DNA of 64,000 bases from Haloferula luteola (GCF_014201715.1 NZ_JACHFD010000004.1:1-64000); one strand, 5' to 3'. Positions 18,540 to 27,176 are shown, counted from the first letter of the stretch. Translations and numbers: made by a program. Notes: a model not told the origin generated them from the sequence alone.

Positions 18540-20031
18540 TGGCGACCTCCTTTCGGATCTCGGGTTTTTCGATGAACACGAGGTCATCGCCCACTTCGGT
18601 GCGCTTTTCGAAGTGGGAGAGCACTTCTGGGGGAATCAGTGGGAGGAGCTCGCGCCGGATTTCGAGAACGTCCGGCTGACCATTGGTGGTCAGTGAGCGC
18701 AGGGCCGCGAAATCGCGCAGCTGGTGAGCACTGCCAGCGGAGTAGAACTCAGCGGAAAAACTGCGTTTTCCGTAGTAATTGAAGTCGTAGCCTGGCACAT
18801 CGCTCCACGCGACTGCGAGTTTCTGGGAGCCTTTGGTGAGAGTGCTATCCCCGGCGCCGATGAGGACGATTCCTACGGTGAAGATCGCAAGGGAAGCCCA
18901 GCAGGTACCCATAAAGGCACGGGGAAAGGCGCGGCCGCGATGCCAGCCGACGAGAACCCAAGCTTCCAGGCCGAGAATCACGGCAGCCGGCACTCCTGAC
19001 AGGACGTAGGTGGGGATGATATTGGTGGCGAGGGTGAAAAAGATCATGGGGGTAACGGCCCACAACAGGAGGTAAGTTCGCCATGATCCGGCGTCACCGC
19101 GGAAGCCTTGAAGGACCTGCTTCCACCGGGCCAGAGGAGCGAGAAGCAGGGGAGTCCAGGGTAGCATGGCAATCACCCAGAAGGCCCAAATCATACCACG
19201 TGGCTTGGCGTGGCCTGAGCCGTAGAGGTCACCTTTCCAACCGCTGACGAGGAAGCGTTGGAAATGCTCACCGATGATGAAGTAGCGAAGAAATCCCGGA
19301 GTTTTGATCTCCGCAGCCGCATACCAAGGAACGGTGAGGAGGAGCATCAAAGCGGTGCCAGAAAGCCAGGGAAGGCGTTGCCAGGTATCGCGCCAACGGC
19401 GATGGAGGAGGACCCACAGGGCAAGGGGAAGTACGGTAAGCACCATGGCCACCGGTCCCTTGGCAAGGAGGCCGATTGCCTGGCCGACAAAGAACCCGTA
19501 TCCCCACCGCTGCGAGTGCTTTCCGCCCTGCAACGCATTCCAGAACCCGACCATGCTCAGTGCGGTGCCGGCGAGCATGGCGAGGTCGGTCATCACGGTG
19601 GCCATCGACACGAAAAACAGAGCGCAGCCGGTGAGGAGAGTGGTGGAGAGCCAAGCGGTGTCGCGGCCGCGCTCCTTCTTGACCCAGTGGTGGAGAAGGG
19701 CGAGGAGTCCGCAAGCGGTGAAGAAAATCAGAATCCGGCCTCCAAATTCATTCACACCGAAGAGCTCCATGCCGGCGGCGGCGAGCCAGGTGTGGAGAGG
19801 AGGCTTTCCCCAAAAGGGAACGCCGTAATCGAACTGGGGGGTGATCCAGTTGTTGGTCTCGACCATTTTTCGGGCGATCTCGGCGTAGCGGGCTTCGGTG
19901 GTGTCGGTAAAGGGCACGGCGAAGATCGCGAGGACGCGAAGCAGGAGCAGCAGGCCGAAGCTCGAGATGACGGCGACCCGTTGGCGGGAGTTCAGAGAGA
20001 ATCCGGAAGGGGAGCGGTGGGGAGGAGTCAT
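18529..20031 (-). CDS. ArnT-like (GT39/GT83) lipid-linked-sugar glycosyltransferase
   Basis: 500 residues from the ATG at 20031. It is a multi-spanning GT-C enzyme: the first loop has FTDTTEARYAEIARKM with the conserved Asp/Glu pair, then WITPQFDYGVPFWGKPPLHTW, characteristic of ArnT/PMT-family transferases. The periplasmic C-terminal domain (about 390-500) is soluble. Such enzymes transfer a sugar from an undecaprenyl carrier onto lipid A or proteins. It overlaps the downstream GT2 by 11 bases. A PmrA-like repeat starts 46 bases upstream of the ATG, leaving a very short leader with only a weak ribosome-binding site (AGGTGG). Confidence 0.87.
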   Translation of the reverse strand: MTPPHRSPSGFSLNSRQRVAVISSFGLLLLLRVLAIFAVPFTDTTEARYAEIARKMVETNNWITPQFDYGVPFWGKPPLHTWLAAAGMELFGVNEFGGRILIFFTACGLLALLHHWVKKERGRDTAWLSTTLLTGCALFFVSMATVMTDLAMLAGTALSMVGFWNALQGGKHSQRWGYGFFVGQAIGLLAKGPVAMVLTVLPLALWVLLHRRWRDTWQRLPWLSGTALMLLLTVPWYAAAEIKTPGFLRYFIIGEHFQRFLVSGWKGDLYGSGHAKPRGMIWAFWVIAMLPWTPLLLAPLARWKQVLQGFRGDAGSWRTYLLLWAVTPMIFFTLATNIIPTYVLSGVPAAVILGLEAWVLVGWHRGRAFPRAFMGTCWASLAIFTVGIVLIGAGDSTLTKGSQKLAVAWSDVPGYDFNYYGKRSFSAEFYSAGSAHQLRDFAALRSLTTNGQPDVLEIRRELLPLIPPEVLSHFEKRTEVGDDLVFIEKPEIRKEVASAH

Positions 20032-20059
20032 GATGAACGCCACCTGCCTAGCGAAGCGA

Positions 20060-20077
20060 AGATGAAAGAATGATGAG
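20060..20077 (-). promoter_or_regulatory. PmrA-like direct repeat before the ArnT operon
   Basis: Minus strand CTCATCATTCTTTCATCT: half-sites CTCATC and TTCATC repeat with an 11-bp period, beginning 46 bases before the ATG at 20031. A candidate -10 (TAGGCA) lies 10 bases further on. Downstream, GTGGCGTTC also occurs before the cmoA start at the same place. Confidence 0.6.
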
Positions 20078-20265
20078 AGGCGACGATCTCGGGGGATTTT
20101 CGGAAAGAGTTTTTGAGCTCTCAGACCGGCCATTCAGCGTGGGGGACGCCCCCGTGACGTTTTGCTGAAGGATCATCAAGCAATCCGGTGCCTTTCGTCA
20201 TTGTGCTCACGGACGGAGCTGGGCTTGATGGGAACCCTACCCAACCCAACCCGCAAACATCTCCG

Positions 20266-20769
20266 ATGAAATCCCTGATTTGGTCCACTTTGGTCTCCGC
20301 TTGGTTCCTCACTCACGCTGCTTCCGCCGCGACGATGATTTTCACCGCCACTCTCGAGGGGAGCCAAGAGGTGCCGCCGAATGCTTCCCCGGGAAGCGGA
20401 TCGGCAACATTGTCACTCGATGATGTGACGGGGGCATGGACCTTGAACGGTACTTATGCAGGCTTGGTGGGCAACGTGACGGCTTCTCACATCCACCTCG
20501 GACCGGCAGGTGTGAATGGAGGCGTGATCACGGCCCTTACGGTGACGGGGACGACTTCCGGCACTTTGAGTGGTTCGGGGACGTTCACGTTGACGCAGAT
20601 GTCCGATCTCCAGAGCGAGTCGTACTACGTGAATGTCCACTCAGCCAGTTTCCCGGGCGGCGAGATTCGCGGTCAACTGGTGCCGGAGCCGAGCAGCTTT
20701 GCGCTCGGCGCTCTCGCGGGGGTGGCTTTGTTCAGGCGTCGGCGTGGCGACCGTGGCGAGGCAGTGTGA
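20266..20769 (+). CDS. CHRD-domain PEP-CTERM protein
   Basis: 167 residues from the ATG at 20266. A signal peptide ending in ASAA is followed by one CHRD domain (about 24-140) with the family pattern LEGSQEVPPNASPGSGSA, ASHIHLGPAGVNGG and VNVHSASFPGGEIRGQL. The C-terminus is a textbook PEP-CTERM sorting signal: VPEPSS, a hydrophobic helix, then RRRRGDR. It is therefore expected to be cleaved by an exosortase and linked to the cell surface or the EPS matrix. Its 3' end overlaps that of the convergent histidine kinase gene by 38 bases. Confidence 0.92.
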   Translation: MKSLIWSTLVSAWFLTHAASAATMIFTATLEGSQEVPPNASPGSGSATLSLDDVTGAWTLNGTYAGLVGNVTASHIHLGPAGVNGGVITALTVTGTTSGTLSGSGTFTLTQMSDLQSESYYVNVHSASFPGGEIRGQLVPEPSSFALGALAGVALFRRRRGDRGEAV

Positions 20770-22183
20770 GGGCGACGGTGAATTGGCCGTGTTGAAGCTT
20801 TAGGGTGATCGCTCCGCCGAGCAGGCGGACGATTTCCCGAGCCAAACTGAGGCCGAGACCGGAGCCTTCGGAGGCGGCAACTTGCTGTCCGCGCTGGAAG
20901 GGCTCGAAGAGATCCACCAGCTCGTGATGGATGAGCTGAGGTGCGGAGTTGGTGAGCTGGAGGGAGAAGCCCTCGGAGTTCTCTTCGATGACGATGGAGA
21001 CGTCGGAGTCGCTGGGAGCGTGGCGGAGGATGTTGTCCATCAGGGTGGCGAGGACGACACGGAGGAGTTCGGGGTCGCTGTTGAGCAACGGTCCGCTCAT
21101 AGGTCCTTCGATTTGGAGGAGCAGGCTGCGTGCTGAAAACCGGTCGGCACCTTCCTGGAAGAGGGCATGTACCAGAGCGGCGGGATCGAAGGATTCGGCG
21201 ACGGGCATCTCGAGGCCTCCGCGCAGTCGCGCGAGCCGCATGAGGGTGTGGATGGTGGCGCCCATGTCGTGGGCAAGGTTGAGGGCAGAGTGGATACGGG
21301 TTTGAAGTTCTTCGCTGCTACGCTGGCGGCTGACTGCCTGTTCCAAAGTGGCTTGAATGCCCGCGATGGGAGTGCGCAGTTCGTGCGCGGCGTGGAGGGC
21401 AAACTGGCGCTCGCGTTCGCGAGCGGCCTCGACACGCTCGAGGGTGCGATTGAAGGCATTGGCGAGTCCGGTGAGTTCGCGGGGAAGATCTTCAGGTGTG
21501 GGTGGAATGGGGCCGCCGTCCTGGAGCGAGCGCGCGTCGAGTCGACGCGTCAACGAGTGAATGGGTCGTAGGTTGCGACGAATGATGAAGGCGGTGGAAA
21601 TGGCGATGGCGAGCAGGGTCGCGGATCCTGCGCGGATGAGGTGCCACTGGATTCTTCGTAGTTTGGCATCGAGAGATTCCGTTTCGCGGGCACAGACGAG
21701 GACCTGGGGGAAATCGGAGGGGGTGAGCACCTGTCCGCGTTGTTTCATTTCCTCGATGCCCTCGGCATCCAGGAAGGGGAGGTGGAGGAGCCCGGCGGCC
21801 ATGGCAGGGCGGCCATCGGGCAGCTTGACCGGGCGGACGACGATCTCGTCCAGCTCGCCGTGAAACGGTTTGAGGCTGGCGCCCTTGAGGGCTGGGGAAG
21901 AAAGGGTGGTGCCTTGGTTCAAGTTCCAAAACTGAAACAAGCCTGGGACGCCGATGGACGATCCGGATTCCAGCGCCTCATGCCATTCGTAGACGACGCC
22001 TTCGGGCTCGAGTTCGGCGGATTTCGCGAGCAGGGCGGCGCTTTCGACCAGCTGCATGCGGATCTCTTTGCGCAAGATGCGGGCGAACGACTGGTAGATG
22101 ATCACCATCGAAACCAGCAGAACGAGGGTGACGATGAGCGCCGTTCCGGCGAGTAGCCGGTTGCGCATGGAAGGGTGGCTCAT
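20732..22183 (-). CDS. Membrane sensor histidine kinase (OmpR-system type)
   Basis: 483 residues. Two transmembrane helices (about 10-32 and 183-203) flank a periplasmic sensor of about 150 residues, followed by HAMP, HisKA and HATPase_c. The phospho-acceptor is H267 in HAAHELRTP; the N box is TLMDNILRHA and the G2 box GSGLGLSLARE. Its start overlaps the response regulator stop (ATGA). By position and the repeat shared with the ArnT operon, it probably senses an envelope signal, analogous to PmrB. No iron-binding ExxE motif of PmrB is obvious, so the signal is unknown. Confidence 0.93.
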   Translation of the reverse strand: MSHPSMRNRLLAGTALIVTLVLLVSMVIIYQSFARILRKEIRMQLVESAALLAKSAELEPEGVVYEWHEALESGSSIGVPGLFQFWNLNQGTTLSSPALKGASLKPFHGELDEIVVRPVKLPDGRPAMAAGLLHLPFLDAEGIEEMKQRGQVLTPSDFPQVLVCARETESLDAKLRRIQWHLIRAGSATLLAIAISTAFIIRRNLRPIHSLTRRLDARSLQDGGPIPPTPEDLPRELTGLANAFNRTLERVEAARERERQFALHAAHELRTPIAGIQATLEQAVSRQRSSEELQTRIHSALNLAHDMGATIHTLMRLARLRGGLEMPVAESFDPAALVHALFQEGADRFSARSLLLQIEGPMSGPLLNSDPELLRVVLATLMDNILRHAPSDSDVSIVIEENSEGFSLQLTNSAPQLIHHELVDLFEPFQRGQQVAASEGSGLGLSLAREIVRLLGGAITLKLQHGQFTVALTLPRHGRHADA

Positions 22184-22857
22184 GGGACAGGGGGGGCAAG
22201 GAGGTAGCCAAAGCCACGGCGGGTGTGGATGAGCTCGGGCAGGCCCTCAAGGTGGAGTTTTTTTCGGAGGTAGCCAATGTAGACATCGACGGTGTTGCTG
22301 GAGCCCCCCTCGTGGTCTTCGTACACGTGTTCCCAGATGTCAGTGCGACTGACGGGTTGACCAGCCCGATAGGCGAGGTATTCCAGCAAGGCGTACTCCC
22401 GTGGGGTGAGGGTAATTTCGGTGGAGCCGCGACGGACCGAGCGGGTGATCGTATCAATGGTGAGGTCGGCCACCTGCAGGCCTGCGGTTTCGCGGTCGTA
22501 GAGACGTCGGACCAAGGCCCGAACGCGGGCGACCATCTCCGAGAGGGCGAAGGGTTTGACGAGGTAGTCGTCGGCACCGGCATCAAGGCCCTCGATGCGT
22601 TGGTGGATGGAGTCGCGGGCGCTGATAATCAGGACCGGAGTTTTGTCCTGAAGGTCGCGGAGCTGGCGCAGGATGGTGAGTCCATCGACTGCGGGCAGCA
22701 TGATGTCGAGAATGAGGACGTCGTAGGGATGATTGCGGGCGTACCACAGTCCTTCGTCGCCAGTGGCGCTGGAGTCGACCGCATAGCCTTCTTCGCGGAG
22801 ACATTCAGCAATGTTTTCGCGAAGGGGAGGGTAGTCTTCGATGATGAGGCAGCGCAT
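22180..22857 (-). CDS. OmpR-family response regulator
   Basis: 225 residues. The receiver domain has E7/D8, the phospho-acceptor D51 in LILDIMLP, T/S in LIISA and K in LVKPF. The C-terminal winged helix (about 130-222) contains LTPREYALLEYL and SNTVDVYIGYLRKKL, standard for OmpR/PhoB proteins. It overlaps the kinase gene by four bases. A tandem CTCATCC repeat precedes it and is repeated before the ArnT operon and cmoA, so it is the natural candidate to bind there and to regulate itself. Confidence 0.94.
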   Translation of the reverse strand: MRCLIIEDYPPLRENIAECLREEGYAVDSSATGDEGLWYARNHPYDVLILDIMLPAVDGLTILRQLRDLQDKTPVLIISARDSIHQRIEGLDAGADDYLVKPFALSEMVARVRALVRRLYDRETAGLQVADLTIDTITRSVRRGSTEITLTPREYALLEYLAYRAGQPVSRTDIWEHVYEDHEGGSSNTVDVYIGYLRKKLHLEGLPELIHTRRGFGYLLAPPVP

Positions 22858-22881
22858 GGGCCGATCATTTCATGCTGCGGA

Positions 22882-22899
22882 GGATGAGAAAAGGATGAG
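22882..22899 (-). promoter_or_regulatory. PmrA-like tandem repeat before the response regulator
   Basis: Minus strand CTCATCC-TTTT-CTCATCC, two perfect half-sites with an 11-bp period, starting 42 bases before the ATG at 22857. TGAAAT follows in the position of a -10 element. It is the most perfect of three such sites, suggesting autoregulation. Confidence 0.65.
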
Positions 22900-22988
22900 A
22901 GAGCCGGAGCGGAGGGGGGGATTCATGCCGATAAATGATGCACTCCGGTCTTCCGTCTTCGATCTCAGGTCCGCAAGGTAGGGGGATC

Positions 22989-24494
22989 ATGATTCAAAAG
23001 GTCCTGGTCGTTGGCTCCGGAAGTGCTGGCCTCATTGCAGCACTCTCGTTGAAGAAGAAAATCCCTCGTTTGGAGGTGAAGATCGTTCGTGATCCCGACT
23101 TGGGCGTGATCGGTGTGGGGGAGGGGACCACCCCGAATTTTCCGACCCATCTGTTTGATTATCTGGGGATTTCCCGTGGGGAGTTTTATCGCCGTGCCGA
23201 GCCGACATGGAAGCTTGGGATTCGATTCGATTGGGGTCCGCGCGGGCGCTTTGATTACACGTTCGGGCGGCAGCTCGATTCGCATTGGCCGGGGTTGGAG
23301 CGCCCCGTGGGATTCTATTGCGACGACGAGTTCAGCCACGTGGATTTGCCGGCTGCGTTGATGCGTGAGGACAAGGTGTTTTTACGGCAGGCGAATGGCT
23401 GTCCGGACATTCAGCCATGGCATGCCTTTCACATTGAAAACGAGAAGTTTGTCGAAGTGTTAGAGAGCTACGCGGCGGAGTGGGGGGTGGAGATCACGGA
23501 TGGCAAGTTGGTATCGACGGAACAGGATGCCACGGGCATCACCGCCTTGGTATTGGGGGATGGCCGACGTTTGGAGGCGGACTTTTTTGTGGATGCCTCG
23601 GGCTTCCGTTCGGAGTTGATGGGAAGGGCGCTTGAGGAACCTTTCGAGCCGTTCGACAAAACCTTGTTTTGCGATCGTGCCGTGGTTGGGGGTTGGGAGC
23701 GAACCCGTGAGCCGATCTTGCCATACACGACGGCCGAGCAAATGGATGTGGGTTGGTGCTGGCGCATTGAGCATGAGCACCGGATCAACCGCGGCTATGT
23801 CTACTGTTCGGACATGATTTCCGACGAGGAGGCAGCGGCGGAGTTTCGCCGGAAGAATCCGAAAGCACCGGAGAGTCCACGGGTGGTTCGATTCCGGAGT
23901 GGCGCCTACCAGCGGATGTGGGTGAAGAATGTGGTGGCGATTGGAAATGCCGCGGGCTTTGTCGAACCGCTGGAGGCGACGGCCCTGATGGTGGTGTGCT
24001 CCCATTCGCGGACTTTGATCGATTTTCTCCTGCACTGTGAGTTGGAGCCGACTCCGAGCATGGTGGCGCTGTACAATGAACAAGCCAGTGAGGGGTGGAA
24101 GGACATCCGAGATTTTCTCGGTCTGCACTATCAGCTGAACACGGCAGGGAAGACGGACTTCTGGCGTCGCTGCCGCGAGGAAACCGATTTGTCGGGGATT
24201 GCCTCGCTGCTCGAGTTTTATCGTGAAAATGGCCCCACAGGATTCTGTCGTTATCGGACCGGTCGAACCAACAGTGATTTTGGGATCGAGGGCTATTTGG
24301 TGATGCTGGTAGGCCAGCAGGCGCCGTACGAAAAACGTCACCCCGCCACGCCGGAAGAGACCACCCTGTGGCGCCAACGACGGGAGCAGTTAGCCAAAGC
24401 CGCGTCCGGAGGGCTGACTGTCGCCGAGGCCTTGGCTTACATCAGGCATCCGGCCTGGGAGTGGCATGGTGATTCTCGCCGCAAGGCGGGATGA
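22989..24494 (+). CDS. Tryptophan-halogenase-family flavoprotein
   Basis: 501 residues from the ATG at 22989, preceded by AGGTAGGGGG. FAD-binding GSGSAG is at residues 9-14, and GVGEGTTPN at 42-50 is the family flavin loop. K75 (in EPTWKLGIRF) aligns with the catalytic Lys of PrnA-type halogenases, and E326/E329 in GFVEPLEATAL matches the second active-site region. The diagnostic WxWxIP reads WCWRIE (256-261), so Pro is replaced by Glu. It may halogenate an indole or phenol, or be a diverged member with another task. No flavin reductase or biosynthetic cluster is adjacent. Confidence 0.82.
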   Translation: MIQKVLVVGSGSAGLIAALSLKKKIPRLEVKIVRDPDLGVIGVGEGTTPNFPTHLFDYLGISRGEFYRRAEPTWKLGIRFDWGPRGRFDYTFGRQLDSHWPGLERPVGFYCDDEFSHVDLPAALMREDKVFLRQANGCPDIQPWHAFHIENEKFVEVLESYAAEWGVEITDGKLVSTEQDATGITALVLGDGRRLEADFFVDASGFRSELMGRALEEPFEPFDKTLFCDRAVVGGWERTREPILPYTTAEQMDVGWCWRIEHEHRINRGYVYCSDMISDEEAAAEFRRKNPKAPESPRVVRFRSGAYQRMWVKNVVAIGNAAGFVEPLEATALMVVCSHSRTLIDFLLHCELEPTPSMVALYNEQASEGWKDIRDFLGLHYQLNTAGKTDFWRRCREETDLSGIASLLEFYRENGPTGFCRYRTGRTNSDFGIEGYLVMLVGQQAPYEKRHPATPEETTLWRQRREQLAKAASGGLTVAEALAYIRHPAWEWHGDSRRKAG

Positions 24495-24500
24495 AACCTC

Positions 24501-25757
24501 TCAATTCGCTGCCCCAGTTCGGGTGGGAGTGGAGATGCGAGCGACAATTTTCTCTCGAGCTGCAGCGTCGGTAAGGCGGCTTGCCCAGTGGAGGATTTCG
24601 GTCCTTTGGGTCTCCGGTGCTTGCAGCAGGAAAGAGGTGAGTGTCGGCTGAGTGGGGTCGTGGGCATCGTAGCGCAGCGCGGCCTCGGACATCTCCGCAA
24701 AATCCCTCCATTCAAGCATTTGGGCGAGAGTGGTGCCGGTGAGCGCGGCGGCCTGCTCGGGAGATTGGGTCATGATCCACTCCCGAGCCTCAGGAAGGTT
24801 GATGCGCAATTCATGGGTATCCTGAATCCGCACCCGCAGGGCTTCTGAGACCATGGCGGCGCGTTCCTCCGCTGATGGAGCAAGGAGGTCGAGAAATCCG
24901 TGGAGGTCGTTCAGATCACCTTGACGGAGTCTCAGGCTGGCGGCGGTCGCAAGGAGATCTGGATCGTGATCGGACTGTTCTCGAAGGAAGTTTGCGATGG
25001 CGACTTGGTGATCGGGTGAAACTCGCGAAAACCAATCGTCCTTCAGGCAGGTCGCCTGATCGGCTTGGCTCATGGACGACCAGAGCTCGATCGCCGTGGT
25101 TGGATCTTCAGCGGCGAATCTCTGGACGAGGATGCTTTTCAGTACGGTGGTGCAATCGACCGTCGTCGTCTCGTCGCTGAGGAGGACGGAACCCTCGGCT
25201 TGTTTTGCCTGAAACCATTCCAAGGCCGCTTGGGGATCACGTTGGGACCAGGAACGAAGGCAGATTGCCATTCGGTGTTGATGGGCTTTCGCGCTGGGGT
25301 GCTTCCGGCCCTGATAGGTATTGAGAGCGAGCGCGGGATCCCGTCGGCTAAGGGAACCGAAGATGAAATCGATGAGTTGTTGATGATGTTGACTCGGTAA
25401 GCCTTTTGAATCCAACCGATCCAGCAATGCGAGAAGCTGATCGATCGGGATTTCATCCAAAGCGGCCTGAAGGTCCCTGGCTACCGGTAGGCGGAACTCT
25501 CCTTGTTCTCGGATCGATCCGACAATGGACAGGAGCCGAAATAAATTGCGGTCGAGATCCCTGTCCCGTGATGCGGTCGAGAGCCGTTTGACGACTTTTG
25601 AATCATCAGTCTCGGTCGAATTTGGCCGGGTGTTGGATGAGTCGAGGAGTTCGTTGTTGGAGCGAAGGGAAGTGATCCAACGTCCGAGCATCCCGCAGGT
25701 GGCAAGAACGAAGAGAAGAACGAGGGAGGGGATGAGTTTGCTTTTCGCAGGCTTCAT
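24501..25757 (-). CDS. Membrane-anchored helical-repeat protein, function unknown
   Basis: 418 residues from the ATG at 25757. One N-terminal hydrophobic segment (SLVLLFVLATCGML, residues about 8-21) follows MKPAKSK and looks like an uncleaved anchor or a signal peptide. The rest is a long series of short amphipathic helices with recurring DPxxALxxY/W patterns (RRDPALALNTY, QRDPQAALEWF, AEDPTTAIELW), like a solenoid of TPR-type repeats. Proteins of this build are common in Verrucomicrobiota genomes but have no assigned role. It converges with the halogenase gene, with six bases between the stops. Confidence 0.7.
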   Translation of the reverse strand: MKPAKSKLIPSLVLLFVLATCGMLGRWITSLRSNNELLDSSNTRPNSTETDDSKVVKRLSTASRDRDLDRNLFRLLSIVGSIREQGEFRLPVARDLQAALDEIPIDQLLALLDRLDSKGLPSQHHQQLIDFIFGSLSRRDPALALNTYQGRKHPSAKAHQHRMAICLRSWSQRDPQAALEWFQAKQAEGSVLLSDETTTVDCTTVLKSILVQRFAAEDPTTAIELWSSMSQADQATCLKDDWFSRVSPDHQVAIANFLREQSDHDPDLLATAASLRLRQGDLNDLHGFLDLLAPSAEERAAMVSEALRVRIQDTHELRINLPEAREWIMTQSPEQAAALTGTTLAQMLEWRDFAEMSEAALRYDAHDPTQPTLTSFLLQAPETQRTEILHWASRLTDAAAREKIVARISTPTRTGAAN

Positions 25758-25907
25758 CGCGTCAGGATCTCCAGCTTCGCCTCCTCGTCCCACGGGTTGT
25801 CAAATGCTTCTCCCATTTTTCGGCCGAAGATCGGTCGTGGACGGGATAGGGACTGCGCTGACGGGGTGGCTCCCACGCAAAGTTGGCGGGTGGGAACCCT
25901 TCTGCTC

Positions 25908-27053
25908 TCAGCTCTTTTTCTCGGCTTCCTTCTTCTCGCGGGCGGCTTTCATGGCTGCCTGCATCCAGGCGGTGAACTCCGCATGGCTGGGCATTGTTCC
26001 TGTTTTCATGGACTCTGCGAATTTCTGATAAGGTTCGCTCGGCAGGTAGTTGGAGGGATCGTTGGCCAGCTCACCGGCTCGGGCGGCGTCTTCTTTCGCG
26101 GCATCCTCGTCGCCAGCTTTCCATTTCAGTCGTGCCAGCAACATCGAGTGGTTGGCGGAGTTTCCTTGCTCGGAAACCATCGCTTCATAGGCGGCGATGA
26201 GCTTGGTTGAGGTGCTCTCCGGCAGGTCTTCCACCTGTTCGATGGAGCGGGCAAGCGAGGTCAGGATCAGGGGGCGAAGCGAATCTTCGGGCCCCCACTC
26301 TTCAATGCGTTTTTCAAGGCTGTCGAAATCCTTGGCCGCGATGAGGGTCTCGTTGCGGAGGAGGGGAAGGTAGAGATCGCCCGGGCTGGCGGCTTCGAGT
26401 TGGTCGGCCGCTGCTTTCATGGCCACGGGGTCTTGTGCCTTGCTCGCTTCGCTCCAGGCGGCACGGGCGGCGGCAACCGCCTGTTGTTGTTGCGCTTTGG
26501 CCTGGAGTTCATCAAGGGCGGCTTGAGCGGCATCCCCCCCTTTGAGGAGGGTGCCAATCACTTCGTCCGTGAATCCAGAGGGGTGGCCCATGCCAATGAC
26601 CTTGCCATCCCGAACCAGAAAGCCGTGGGGAATGCCGCGGACTTCTGCCGGTTTGAGCCAATCGGTTTCGAAGGCGCCGTTGCGTCCCGTGTAAGCCACG
26701 GGGTAGGACATGCCTTCTCCTTTGTCGGCGACGAACTTGGCGACCTTCTCGCGCCCATCTTCCCAAACATTCATGCCAATCACGCGGAGGCCTTGGCTGG
26801 CATACTTGTCGAAGAGCTCGTCGACGTGGGGAATCGCGGCGATGCAGGGGCCACACCATGTGGCCCAGCATTCGATGAGGTAGAGCTTACCGGGCTCCCA
26901 GGCGGTCGGAGCTTCTCCTTGCACCCAATCGGCTTTCTGAAGCGCATCGGGGGTGACGGAATCTCCGACTTTCTGAGCCAAGCCGGCTGGGATCAGGCAA
27001 AGCGACCACAGGGCCAGGAGTGGCGCGGTTTGAGAACGATGGAGGCACTTCAT
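25908..27053 (-). CDS. TlpA-like exported thioredoxin with helical C-terminal domain
   Basis: 381 residues from the ATG at 27053. A signal peptide ending in AGLAQ is followed by a thioredoxin fold (about 28-175) with the redox site WCGPC (C67/C70) and the cis-Pro loop RGIPHGFLV. A long Ala/Glu-rich helical region (about 190-381), possibly TPR-like, follows and ends in a highly charged KKEAEKK tail. It probably reduces or isomerises disulfides in the periplasm, as TlpA/ResA proteins do. The C-terminal extension suggests a protein-binding role. It reads away from the ECF41 unit. Confidence 0.85.
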   Translation of the reverse strand: MKCLHRSQTAPLLALWSLCLIPAGLAQKVGDSVTPDALQKADWVQGEAPTAWEPGKLYLIECWATWCGPCIAAIPHVDELFDKYASQGLRVIGMNVWEDGREKVAKFVADKGEGMSYPVAYTGRNGAFETDWLKPAEVRGIPHGFLVRDGKVIGMGHPSGFTDEVIGTLLKGGDAAQAALDELQAKAQQQQAVAAARAAWSEASKAQDPVAMKAAADQLEAASPGDLYLPLLRNETLIAAKDFDSLEKRIEEWGPEDSLRPLILTSLARSIEQVEDLPESTSTKLIAAYEAMVSEQGNSANHSMLLARLKWKAGDEDAAKEDAARAGELANDPSNYLPSEPYQKFAESMKTGTMPSHAEFTAWMQAAMKAAREKKEAEKKS

Positions 27054-27149
27054 GGCTCTCGATACGTCGGGAGCTGGCGGCTTGTTTCCGGATTCCTGGT
27101 CGTGAAGGGGAAGGCACCAGAGGAGTTTTTCGATCGAATTCCGTCGTCC

Positions 27150-27176
27150 TGTCACAAGCACCCGGCCGAATCCGTC
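27150..27176 (+). promoter_or_regulatory. ECF41-type promoter of the AhpD-like gene
   Basis: TGTCACA at 27150-27156 and CGTC at 27173-27176 are separated by exactly 16 bases. This is the -35/-10 pair described for ECF41 sigma factors and their linked COE genes. The ATG at 27189 follows 12 bases after the -10, so the leader is very short and has no Shine-Dalgarno sequence. Confidence 0.85.

Noticed and set aside
20732..22857. Naming the two-component pair pmrA/pmrB
   Set aside because: The regulon resembles PmrAB, but the sensor lacks an obvious ExxE iron motif, so orthology is not shown.
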